A DNA stretch of 9,741 bases from Frankiales bacterium (GTDB taxonomy: Bacteria > Actinomycetota > Actinomycetes > Mycobacteriales > SCTD01), in assembly GCA_025464795.1 (NCBI GenBank), contig JAODNB010000376.1:1-9741 (forward strand). Reading direction: 5' to 3'. Positions within the stretch are counted from its first letter, which is position 1; every line of letters starts with the position of its first letter. Shown here in pieces: positions 1 to 6,019 of this stretch. The position numbers were made by a program, and so were the translations under genes. The notes under the pieces were generated by a model. The model searched no databases. It had not been told where the DNA came from and saw only the letters and a list, made by a program, of their open reading frames with translations.

Positions 1-516
1 CTCCGGTGAACGGCCGTTCGCGACGTGGCGGCCGATGAGCCGACCGAGCCTGACCTGCCGGTCGACCTCGACGTACCAGCACTCGGTCAGCAGGTCCCGC
101 ACAGGAGCGAACGGGCCATCCCCCAGCAGGTAGTTCCCCTCCGTCACGACCAGGGGCACGTCAGGTGCCACGGGCAGCGCGCCGGCCTCGGCCATCTCCA
201 GCGCGCGGACGAACCGGGGCGCGTAGACGACCTCTCGACCGGGGGCAGCGATCCGCTTGAGCAGAGCGACATAGCCCGCTGCGTCGAAGGTCTCCGGGGC
301 TCCTTTCCGGTCAGACAGGTGCAGGCGCGCGAGCTCGGTGTCTGCGAGGTGGAACCCGTCCATCGGCACGAACGCAGCCCGCGGACGCAGTTCGCGAACG
401 ACGGCCTCTGCCAAGGTCGACTTGCCTGCGCCCGGTGGGCCGACAATGCCCAGCACGGTGCGACCCGGGCTCGCGGCGAGGGCGGCAGCCCTCTGCAGGA
501 GCTCGTCGACCGTCAC
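1..516 (-). CDS. Nucleoside/nucleotide kinase-family (uridine kinase/PanK-like) P-loop kinase, 3' end outside window
   Basis: A cytoplasmic ATP-dependent kinase of the P-loop uridine kinase/phosphoribulokinase/pantothenate kinase-like group. Actinobacterial and rhizobial members near sugar genes are often labelled nucleoside/nucleotide kinase or fructose-transport kinase (FrcK-like). Seen: 172 codons from a GTG start at 516. Walker A GPPGAGKST lies at residues 27-34, MDGFH at 52-56, KGAPETFD at 71-78, and the substrate-loop motif TEGNYLL at 125-131. The visible part ends at RHVANGRSPE, normally about 40 residues before the C-terminus, so the rest lies off the left edge. The GTG start overlaps the TGA stop of the upstream HAD gene (GTGA, 4 nt), which fixes the start and implies translational coupling. 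Family knowledge supports phosphorylation of a small hydroxylated metabolite. From the polyol dehydrogenase upstream I infer that a hexose or pentose such as fructose is a likelier substrate than a nucleoside, but the sequence does not prove it. Confidence 0.85.
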   Translation of the reverse strand, partial: MTVDELLQRAAALAASPGRTVLGIVGPPGAGKSTLAEAVVRELRPRAAFVPMDGFHLADTELARLHLSDRKGAPETFDAAGYVALLKRIAAPGREVVYAPRFVRALEMAEAGALPVAPDVPLVVTEGNYLLGDGPFAPVRDLLTECWYVEVDRQVRLGRLIGRHVANGRSPE

Positions 517-1238
517 GCCAGCAGCTGCTCGATCTCGCTCCACGAGGCGACTACCTCGAAGGCACCTGCAGCGAGCAGCTGCTGCTCGCGTTCCGCCCGC
601 TCCTGCTCAGGGACGAACTGCAGGTTGCCGATAGTGGGCACACCCGCTGCCACCGCCGACTGGGTCCCCGGCAAAGAGTCCTCCACGGCGACAGCCTCTT
701 CAGGCCGGAGCCCCATCACCTCGCATGCATGCACGTACACGGCCGGGTGCGGCTTGCTCGTAGGGACCGGGAGCGAGCTCTCAGCGCTGAACACCCGCTC
801 AGCGTCGATCAGCCTGTCGAGCCCCGTGGCACGCAAGCAGGTCATGAGGCGTGCTGTGGCGCTCGAGCTGACGGCGGCGAGCACGAACCGATCGGCCAGC
901 CTGCCCAACGGACCGAGCACGCTCCGGTCAGGACGCAGCACCTCCCCCAGGTGCGTCCCGACCAGGCGGCGCTCCTGCTCCACCCAGTGCTCGAGGACGT
1001 CTCGCGCCACCGGTCCCTGGCCGTGTGCCTCGACGAGATCGGCAGCTGTCGTGCGGAAGTTCTTGCCCGTCGTGGTGAGGCGAAGCTCCTCGGCGGTGAA
1101 GGATCGCTCGATGCCAAGAGAGCGGAGGAAGGCGTTCGTCACCTCGGCTGACGCGGCGAACGCCGGCTCCTCCGAGGGGAACAGGTTCCCATCGGCATCG
1201 CACAGCAAGGCTTTCACCGCGCCGAGGTCCGGCCTCAT
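513..1238 (-). CDS. HAD-superfamily (subfamily IA) sugar-phosphatase-like hydrolase
   Basis: A 241-residue cytoplasmic HAD hydrolase of the beta-phosphoglucomutase/sugar-phosphatase type. Motif I is DADGNLFPSE, with the Asp nucleophile D14 and the acid/base D16. The usual Thr or Val after DxDG is Asn here (N18). Motif II is the SSS run at 124-126, motif III is K162 in SKPHP, and motif IV is VEDSLPG (E186, D187), which binds Mg2+. The region between motifs I and II fits a helical C1 cap, as in the IA subfamily, and the length is typical. The ATG at 1238 overlaps the stop of the polyol dehydrogenase gene (ATGA), and its own stop overlaps the kinase start, so it is the middle gene of a three-gene translationally coupled operon. 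The substrate is not readable from sequence. From context I infer a phosphorylated polyol, ketose or related metabolite, or a housekeeping role removing a toxic or mis-phosphorylated sugar. A mutase role is less likely because no partner gene for it is seen. Confidence 0.87.
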   Translation of the reverse strand: MRPDLGAVKALLCDADGNLFPSEEPAFAASAEVTNAFLRSLGIERSFTAEELRLTTTGKNFRTTAADLVEAHGQGPVARDVLEHWVEQERRLVGTHLGEVLRPDRSVLGPLGRLADRFVLAAVSSSATARLMTCLRATGLDRLIDAERVFSAESSLPVPTSKPHPAVYVHACEVMGLRPEEAVAVEDSLPGTQSAVAAGVPTIGNLQFVPEQERAEREQQLLAAGAFEVVASWSEIEQLLA

Positions 1239-2725
1239 GCGACGAGATCACCGCGGTGCTCGGTGCACGAGAGCAGTGCTCCTTCGAGGCCCGTCTCCTC
1301 GAGCATCTCCAGCAGCTCCGTGAGCCTGTGGACCGCGCGTTCGTCGGAGGACAGGTCCCCGAAGACGCTGCGCATGCGGAGCAGCCGCGGCAGGTCCTGA
1401 CCGTCACCCAGCAGGGCCTGCAGCATCTCCAGCTTGGGATCGTCGACGGCCAGCGGCCGTCCTGCCAGGTCGGTCCCTCGCAAGTAGCGCACCCAGGCGG
1501 CCACCGCGAGCAGCAGCAGGTCATGAGGGAGGCCCTGCCGTCGCGCCTCGTGCAAGGACGGCAGCAGGTACGACGGCATCTTCACCGTTCCGCGTCGGGC
1601 GAGCCGGGCCAGGCGGTCACCGATCGCCGGGTTCGAGAAGCGACTGAGGGTGTCGTGCACGTAGCGGTCCAGCTCGATGCCCTCGACGGCGGGAAGGAGC
1701 GGGAGCACCTCCCCGTAGAGCATGTCGGCCACAGCCAGGCGGATGGCCGGATCCGCCATCGCCTCGTCGCTGCGCTCGTACCCGCACAGCAGTCCCAGGT
1801 AGCCGAGCGCCGAGTGGCCCGCGTTGAGGATGCGCGACTTCACGAGCTTGTACGGGCCGACGTCATCGACGAACTGCACTCCCACCTTGTCCAGCGGCGG
1901 ACGCCCTGCGCAGAAGTCGTCCTCCACGACCCACTGCCGGAAGGGCTCGGTCACGACAGGCCAGCGGTCGGGGACGCCGTAGGTCTGCTCCACCTCGTGT
2001 CGGGTCGCCGCAGTCGTCTCCGGGGTGATCCTGTCCACCATGCTGCTCGGGAAGGTGACGTTCTCCAGGATCCACTCCGCCAGCAGGGGGTCGGAGAGAG
2101 CGGCGAAGCCCGCGACTGCCTTGCGGGCGGCGGCACCGCTGTCCGGCAGGTTGTCGCACGACAGGACCGTGAAGGGGCCGGTGCCGTCGTCGCGCCGTCG
2201 CCGCAGGGCTTCGACGAGGAAGCCGACCATCGTCCGTGGGAGGTGCGGCCGGACGAGGTCGTGCTGGACTCCCTCGTCGTCCGCGTCGAACTCCTCGTCC
2301 TCACCCATGAAGTAGCCGCCCCCCGTGATGGTGAGCGTGACGAGCCGGGTCCGCGGATCCGCCAGCACGTCGAGGACCGCACCCGGGTCGTCCGGCGCGT
2401 AGTGGTAGTCGAGCAGGCACCCGACCACACGCGCGCGGTCACCGTCAGGACTGCGCTCGACGACGGTGAACAGGCCGTCCTGCGCGCGCAGGACCTGGCC
2501 CATCTCCGGTCGCCGCAGACCAACGCCCACGACACCCCAGCCGGTCTCCCCCAGCTCAGCGAGCTCGTCGAAGTAGAGCGCCTGGTGCGCCCGGTGGAAC
2601 CCGCCGACCCCGAAGTGGACGACCGCGGGCACCAGCTTGCTCCGGTCGTAGGCCGGGACCTCCACCGTCGTGGCGAACCCGTCCAGGTGCTCCTCGCAGA
2701 GCGAGCGGGACGAGGGAGAGGTCAT
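1235..2725 (-). CDS. Mannitol 2-dehydrogenase-family long-chain polyol dehydrogenase
   Basis: A 496-residue NAD(P)-dependent polyol dehydrogenase. The family oxidises D-mannitol to D-fructose, D-arabinitol to D-xylulose, or reduces fructuronate. The N-terminal Rossmann part carries the nucleotide-binding motif FGVGGFHRAHQ (residues 38-48). The active-site signature is complete: N192 in SCDNLPDSG, and K296, N301 and H304 in KSRILNAGHS. These align with Lys295, Asn191, Asn300 and His303 of Pseudomonas fluorescens mannitol 2-dehydrogenase. Length matches the family (about 480-500). The reading frame stays open far upstream across the divergent gene. I chose ATG 2725 because an AGGAGG Shine-Dalgarno sits 5 nt upstream and family homology begins just after it. 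It is the first gene of the leftward operon. The exact substrate (mannitol, arabinitol, sorbitol or a uronate) cannot be decided here. The Lys-Asn-His set and the length favour mannitol or arabinitol. Confidence 0.92.
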   Translation of the reverse strand: MTSPSSRSLCEEHLDGFATTVEVPAYDRSKLVPAVVHFGVGGFHRAHQALYFDELAELGETGWGVVGVGLRRPEMGQVLRAQDGLFTVVERSPDGDRARVVGCLLDYHYAPDDPGAVLDVLADPRTRLVTLTITGGGYFMGEDEEFDADDEGVQHDLVRPHLPRTMVGFLVEALRRRRDDGTGPFTVLSCDNLPDSGAAARKAVAGFAALSDPLLAEWILENVTFPSSMVDRITPETTAATRHEVEQTYGVPDRWPVVTEPFRQWVVEDDFCAGRPPLDKVGVQFVDDVGPYKLVKSRILNAGHSALGYLGLLCGYERSDEAMADPAIRLAVADMLYGEVLPLLPAVEGIELDRYVHDTLSRFSNPAIGDRLARLARRGTVKMPSYLLPSLHEARRQGLPHDLLLLAVAAWVRYLRGTDLAGRPLAVDDPKLEMLQALLGDGQDLPRLLRMRSVFGDLSSDERAVHRLTELLEMLEETGLEGALLSCTEHRGDLVA

Positions 2726-2730
2726 GATCT

Positions 2731-2736
2731 CCTCCT
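2731..2736 (-). promoter_or_regulatory. Strong Shine-Dalgarno of the polyol dehydrogenase gene
   Basis: On the minus strand AGGAGG ends 5 nt before ATG 2725. It decides the start within a frame that is otherwise open for over a kilobase upstream. Confidence 0.85.
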
Positions 2737-2830
2737 GTTCGGGCCGGGTGCGAGCGGTGGTACCGCGCTGCTCGGGACTCAAACGCCCGGCGATGACGGG
2801 CTGTCCCACACGGCTGCGGCGTGTAGGAGC

Positions 2831-2842
2831 CCCAGGCCTGGG
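2831..2842. promoter_or_regulatory. Perfect 12-bp palindrome, candidate operator
   Basis: CCCAGGCCTGGG is perfectly self-complementary and lies 12 nt before the proposed ribokinase start. A bound dimeric repressor here would block transcription or initiation of the rightward operon. The operator role is inference from position and symmetry only. Confidence 0.35.
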
Positions 2843-2854
2843 CAGTTCGGCAGC

Positions 2855-3784
2855 GTGCGGGAGGTGAGGCCAGGAGCCGGAGACGTTGTCGTCGTCGGCA
2901 GCGCCAACCTCGACGTCGTCCTCCAGGTCGAGGCGCTGCCGGGCCCCGGGACGACGGTGCTTGCATCCGGTGCGCGTCGGGGCTCCGGAGGCAAGGGCGT
3001 CAACCAGGCTGTGGCCGCCGCCCGCTCGGGTGCGTCGGCCACCTTGTTGGCAGCCGTCGGCCACGACAGGGGCGGGCGCCTCATCCTCGACGAGCTGCAA
3101 GCCGCCGCAGTAGCGGTCGACCTGCTGCGCAACGCCTCGACCAGCACCGGCACCGCGTACGTCGTCGTCGACCGGCACGGGGAGAACTGCATCGTGGTCG
3201 ACCCCGGTGCCAATGCCACCCTGGTGGACCTCAGCGCCCCCGAGCGCGAGCGGCTCCGGTACGCAGCGGTCGTGCTGTGCCAGTTGGAGGTCCCGCTGTC
3301 CACAGTGGAAGGGGCGCTCTCCTGCACGAAGGGCTTGAGGGTGCTGAACGCCGCCCCTGCCGTGGGCCTTCCGCCCGACCTGCTGGCACTGGTCGACGTG
3401 CTGGTGGTCAACGAGCACGAGGTGCGGCAGCTGTTCGATGGCGACGACCTCGCTGCTGCCATGACCAGGGCTCTCGAGGCAGTGCCAGAGATCGTCGTCA
3501 CTCTCGGCGCAGAGGGCGTGCTGCTCGCTCGACGCGGAGAACCCCAGGTGCGCGTGCCGGCGACGGCAGCTCGGCAGGTCGTCGACACGACCGGTGCCGG
3601 TGATGTCTTCTGCGGTGCCTACTGCGCAGCGAGGGCGCGAGGGGACGACCGGTTCAGAGCCGTGCGCTATGCGGTCACCGCTGCCGCGCTGTCGGTCGAG
3701 AGACCTGGCGCCGCAGCCTCCGCTCCCGTGCGTGACGAGGTCCTGGCACGCGAGCGGCAGGAGGACCCGCTGTGCGACTTGTGA
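2855..3784 (+). CDS. rbsK: Ribokinase-type PfkB-family carbohydrate kinase
   Basis: A 309-residue cytoplasmic PfkB-family kinase, by motif a ribokinase (D-ribose plus ATP to D-ribose 5-phosphate). Seen: GSANLDVV at 15-22 after the first beta strand; PfkB signature 1, GSGGKGVNQA, at 43-52, matching the ribokinase GGKGxNQA form; QLEVP at 143-147; NEHE at 186-189 (Mg/phosphate region); VTLGAEG at 215-221; and signature 2, DTTGAGD, at 244-250 with catalytic base D250. Length is typical. The frame is open far upstream as an antisense artefact. The only plausible starts are GTG 2855 and GTG 2864, and neither has a good Shine-Dalgarno. I chose 2855, which leaves nine residues before the first strand. 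The stop overlaps the nucleoside hydrolase start by 13 nt, so the two are co-translated. That pairing supports ribose as substrate. Another pentose, or a nucleoside kinase activity of the same fold, remains possible. Confidence 0.88.
   Translation: MREVRPGAGDVVVVGSANLDVVLQVEALPGPGTTVLASGARRGSGGKGVNQAVAAARSGASATLLAAVGHDRGGRLILDELQAAAVAVDLLRNASTSTGTAYVVVDRHGENCIVVDPGANATLVDLSAPERERLRYAAVVLCQLEVPLSTVEGALSCTKGLRVLNAAPAVGLPPDLLALVDVLVVNEHEVRQLFDGDDLAAAMTRALEAVPEIVVTLGAEGVLLARRGEPQVRVPATAARQVVDTTGAGDVFCGAYCAARARGDDRFRAVRYAVTAAALSVERPGAAASAPVRDEVLARERQEDPLCDL
3759..3764 (+). promoter_or_regulatory. Shine-Dalgarno of the nucleoside hydrolase gene, inside the ribokinase gene
   Basis: AGGAGG lies 7 nt before GTG 3772, inside the final ribokinase codons. 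It supports the GTG start and the 13-nt overlap. Confidence 0.8.
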
Positions 3785-4758
3785 TCGACACCGACCCGGG
3801 AAACGGCATCGCCGGGTCGGACGTCGACGACGGGCTCGCGCTCGCGCTGGCCCTCTCCTCACCGGAGGTTGAGCTCCTGGCGGTGACCGTCGTGGCTGGC
3901 AACGTCGATGTGGACCAGGGCGTGCGGGGCGCGCTGGAGATCCTGCACGCCGCCGGCGCCACCCACGTGCCCGTGCACCGAGGCGCCGATCGTCCGCTGC
4001 TCCAGGATCCCCGACCGTGGCGGGCCCTGCTCGACGCCCGCCGCGAGGACCCCGGCGCCCAGGAGCTTTGGGGTGACGTCCTTCCGGGTGACACCTCGTC
4101 CCAGGTGCGGCCGGAAGCCGCGTCGCACGTCCTGGTCGACCTCGTGAACCGCTATCCCGGCGAGGTCACCGTCCTCGCGATCGGCCCGCTCACGAACATC
4201 GCGACAGCCATCCTGCTCGACCCCGCGTGGCCGACGAAGGTGAAGCGCGTGGTCTGGATGGGAGGGGCCTTCGAGCTCCCGGACCTGCTGCAGGAGCTGA
4301 ACGCGGCCTATGACCCGGAGGCAAGTCACCTGGTCCTGACCAGCGAGGCACCGCTGCTCGTCGTCCCGCTCGACGTGTCGCTGCAGACGCACATGCACCT
4401 CAACGAGGTGCAGCGGTTGGAGGCCCACGGGACGCCTCTCTCGGCCTACCTCGCCGCGACGGTCCGGCCCTGGGTGACCTGGCTCGCGCGTCGGTTCGGA
4501 CGCGAGGGCTGCCCGCTGCACGACCCGCTGGCCATGGCGGCTGTCCTGGACCCGGAGATCCTGCAGACCCGCAGCAGGGCAGCAGACATCGAGCTCGCCG
4601 GTCGCCTCACCCGGGGACGAACCGTGGCGTGGGACGCGACCAACGACGAGCTGCTGCAGGTGATCGTCCCGCTGCCGGAGGCCCGTCCGGTGGACATCGC
4701 CTTCGCCGTCGACAACGACCGCTTCATGCGACTGCTCCTGGACCGTCTCTGCCCCTGA
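3772..4758 (+). CDS. Inosine/uridine-preferring nucleoside hydrolase family protein
   Basis: A 328-residue cytoplasmic hydrolase that cleaves the N-glycosidic bond of ribonucleosides to a free base and ribose. Seen: the N-terminal Ca2+/ribose-binding motif begins VIDTDPGN (D6, D8) and continues to DVDDGLALALAL (D17, D19, D20). Seven extra residues separate DTDPG from the Asp pair compared with the canonical DTDPGxDDA. Further motifs are IGPLTNIATA, WMGGAF, and NAAYDPEAS in place of the usual ExNxxxDPEAA. The catalytic/metal pair is LHDPLAM (H250, D251), and the typical VDxxRFxxLL block closes the C-terminus. No signal peptide is present. The GTG start has an AGGAGG 7 nt upstream and overlaps the ribokinase stop, so its ribose product is handed to a co-expressed ribokinase. 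The motif spacing places it in a divergent subgroup, so base preference (purine or pyrimidine) cannot be assigned. Confidence 0.9.
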   Translation: MRLVIDTDPGNGIAGSDVDDGLALALALSSPEVELLAVTVVAGNVDVDQGVRGALEILHAAGATHVPVHRGADRPLLQDPRPWRALLDARREDPGAQELWGDVLPGDTSSQVRPEAASHVLVDLVNRYPGEVTVLAIGPLTNIATAILLDPAWPTKVKRVVWMGGAFELPDLLQELNAAYDPEASHLVLTSEAPLLVVPLDVSLQTHMHLNEVQRLEAHGTPLSAYLAATVRPWVTWLARRFGREGCPLHDPLAMAAVLDPEILQTRSRAADIELAGRLTRGRTVAWDATNDELLQVIVPLPEARPVDIAFAVDNDRFMRLLLDRLCP

Positions 4759-4804
4759 GGCAGGCCTTACGTTTCACTCGCACGGACGCGGACATGCCTT
4801 CGGC

Positions 4805-6019
4805 GTGACCACCACTGCCTCCTTCCACACACCAGGGATACGGGCCCGGGTCGCGCAGACGCAGACGGCTCGACCGGCCGGCCGGTCCCTCATCGGCTAC
4901 CTGCTCGTGCCCCGGCCGAAGGACCTCGTCAAGGCCGTCGTGCTCCCCCTGTCGTTCGTCCTCGCGGCGATCAGCAGAGGTGGCGTGACGACCAGTGCCC
5001 TCCTGCGCGCCCTCGTGGTCTGGCTGGTCCTGGAGCTCCTGGTCTACCAGGCTCGCTACCAGTGGAACGACGTACGGGGGTTCGAGGCCGACCAGGCGCA
5101 TCCCGAGAGCGCCAGCAGGGGACGCCTACCGGGCCCGGTCGAGAAGGCGCGCAGTCGCAAGCTCACGAGCCTGATCGTTGCCGCGGCCAAGCTGATGGTG
5201 ACGGCAGCAGTCACCCTCGTGGCGCCTGAGCTGTCCGTCCTGCTCCTCGTCATGACTGTTGCTGTCTTCGCCGTGGCCTTCGTCTACGAGCGTGTCCGAT
5301 CCGCGGCGACCGGGCGCACCTCTGAGGTGCCCGTCCCCCTGCACCCAGCGCTCGTGGCGCTCTGGGTCTGGGTCGGGGCCGGCTACGCCGTGCGGGCTCT
5401 CACGGGAGTCGCTCTTGCCGTTGACGTCAGCCCCGCGGTCGCTGTCCTGACAGGGCTGACGGCATGGGCGTTGGGCGTCGTGTTCGTCAGCTGCCGATGG
5501 GTCCTCGAGGCCATGTGCTTCGCCCGCCTCGAGAACGGGCGCCTGGTGTGGGAGGTGCAGCCGGGCCAGGCCCGCGAGCACACGCTGGGGCTCGTCCGGT
5601 GGCTACCGGAGGATGCCGCGGGCGCCGCAGAGACAGGTCCGTGCGGGTGGCGCGCCCTGCAGTCGCGGACGTCGTTGGTGGCGCCGTGGCACCTGGCCCT
5701 CGTGGTTGCCGGCGCGGCGGCAGGAGCGACCGGCCCGGTGCTGGTGGGGGGTCCCTCGATCCGCGTCTGCGTGCTGGCAGCCGTCATCGGCGGTCTCGCA
5801 GCGCTCGTCGTCGCCTCTCAGCCCGGGGCTCGTCTCGTGGCAGGTGGCCTGGGCGCGGGGGTGCTCATCACGGCGCTCGCTGCAGTCGGCCAGCAGCGGC
5901 CGGTTGCGGCAGCAGCTACTTGGGCTGCAGCCCTTGCCTTGTACGGCTGCTTCACGCACCAGTGCGCTGACGAGGTGGGCAAGCCGCTGCGAAGGCTGTT
6001 CCACCAGTCGTCGCGTTGA
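4805..6019 (+). CDS. Polytopic membrane protein, UbiA-superfamily, resembling decaprenyl-phosphate phosphoribosyltransferase
   Basis: A 404-residue integral membrane protein with roughly nine or ten hydrophobic segments (about 43-57, 66-84, 120-140, 143-162, 179-195, 202-230, 293-312, 316-338, 343-361, 366-386). UbiA enzymes transfer or accept polyprenyl groups in the membrane using Asp-rich motifs that bind Mg-diphosphate. Motif 1 here is WNDVRGFEADQAHP (residues 87-100) with R105 after it. It has the spacing of the DPPR synthase motif NDxxDxxxDxxHPxKxxRP, but the middle Asp is Gly92 and the Lys is Ser. GYAVRALTG (193-201) and FVSCRWVLE (227-235) also sit where DPPR synthases carry AYxxRAxAGG and a KRxxE motif. 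A polar loop at about 240-290 and extra helices make it longer than the usual 300 residues. The GTG start lies 46 bp after the nucleoside hydrolase, with no clear Shine-Dalgarno. It overlaps the next gene by TTGA. Superfamily membership is fairly likely; activity is uncertain given the lost Asp. Confidence 0.65.
   Translation: MTTTASFHTPGIRARVAQTQTARPAGRSLIGYLLVPRPKDLVKAVVLPLSFVLAAISRGGVTTSALLRALVVWLVLELLVYQARYQWNDVRGFEADQAHPESASRGRLPGPVEKARSRKLTSLIVAAAKLMVTAAVTLVAPELSVLLLVMTVAVFAVAFVYERVRSAATGRTSEVPVPLHPALVALWVWVGAGYAVRALTGVALAVDVSPAVAVLTGLTAWALGVVFVSCRWVLEAMCFARLENGRLVWEVQPGQAREHTLGLVRWLPEDAAGAAETGPCGWRALQSRTSLVAPWHLALVVAGAAAGATGPVLVGGPSIRVCVLAAVIGGLAALVVASQPGARLVAGGLGAGVLITALAAVGQQRPVAAAATWAAALALYGCFTHQCADEVGKPLRRLFHQSSR

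Larger units (their letters stand above)
2726..2854. promoter_or_regulatory. Divergent intergenic control region between polyol and ribose operons
   Basis: This is the 129 bp between two divergently read operons, so promoters for both should lie here. I found no convincing -35/-10 pair on either strand, which is common in high-GC actinobacteria. Seen: a perfect 12-bp palindrome at 2831-2842, an inverted repeat with 5-bp arms (GCCCG/CGGGC, 7-nt spacer) at 2785-2801, and an imperfect dyad with CGAGC/GCTCG outer arms at 2751-2774. The last is centred near a GGTACC. No regulator gene lies in the window. Confidence 0.5.

Noticed and set aside
25..1323. 432-codon plus-strand ORF
   Set aside because: It lies antisense to the kinase and HAD genes, both of which show all family motifs. 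Its Ser/Arg-rich product is typical of a shadow frame.
1256..2854. Plus-strand open frame of over 500 codons leading into the ribokinase gene
   Set aside because: It is antisense to the well-supported polyol dehydrogenase and shows no domain signature. Open antisense frames are expected at this GC content. The ribokinase proper starts at 2855 or 2864.
2737..2854. Search for sigma-70-type promoters in the divergent region
   Set aside because: Only poor hexamers with wrong spacing were seen on both strands, so no promoter is called.
2726..3862. N-terminal extension of the dehydrogenase frame on the minus strand
   Set aside because: It runs antisense through the ribokinase gene. A strong Shine-Dalgarno and family homology fix the start at 2725.
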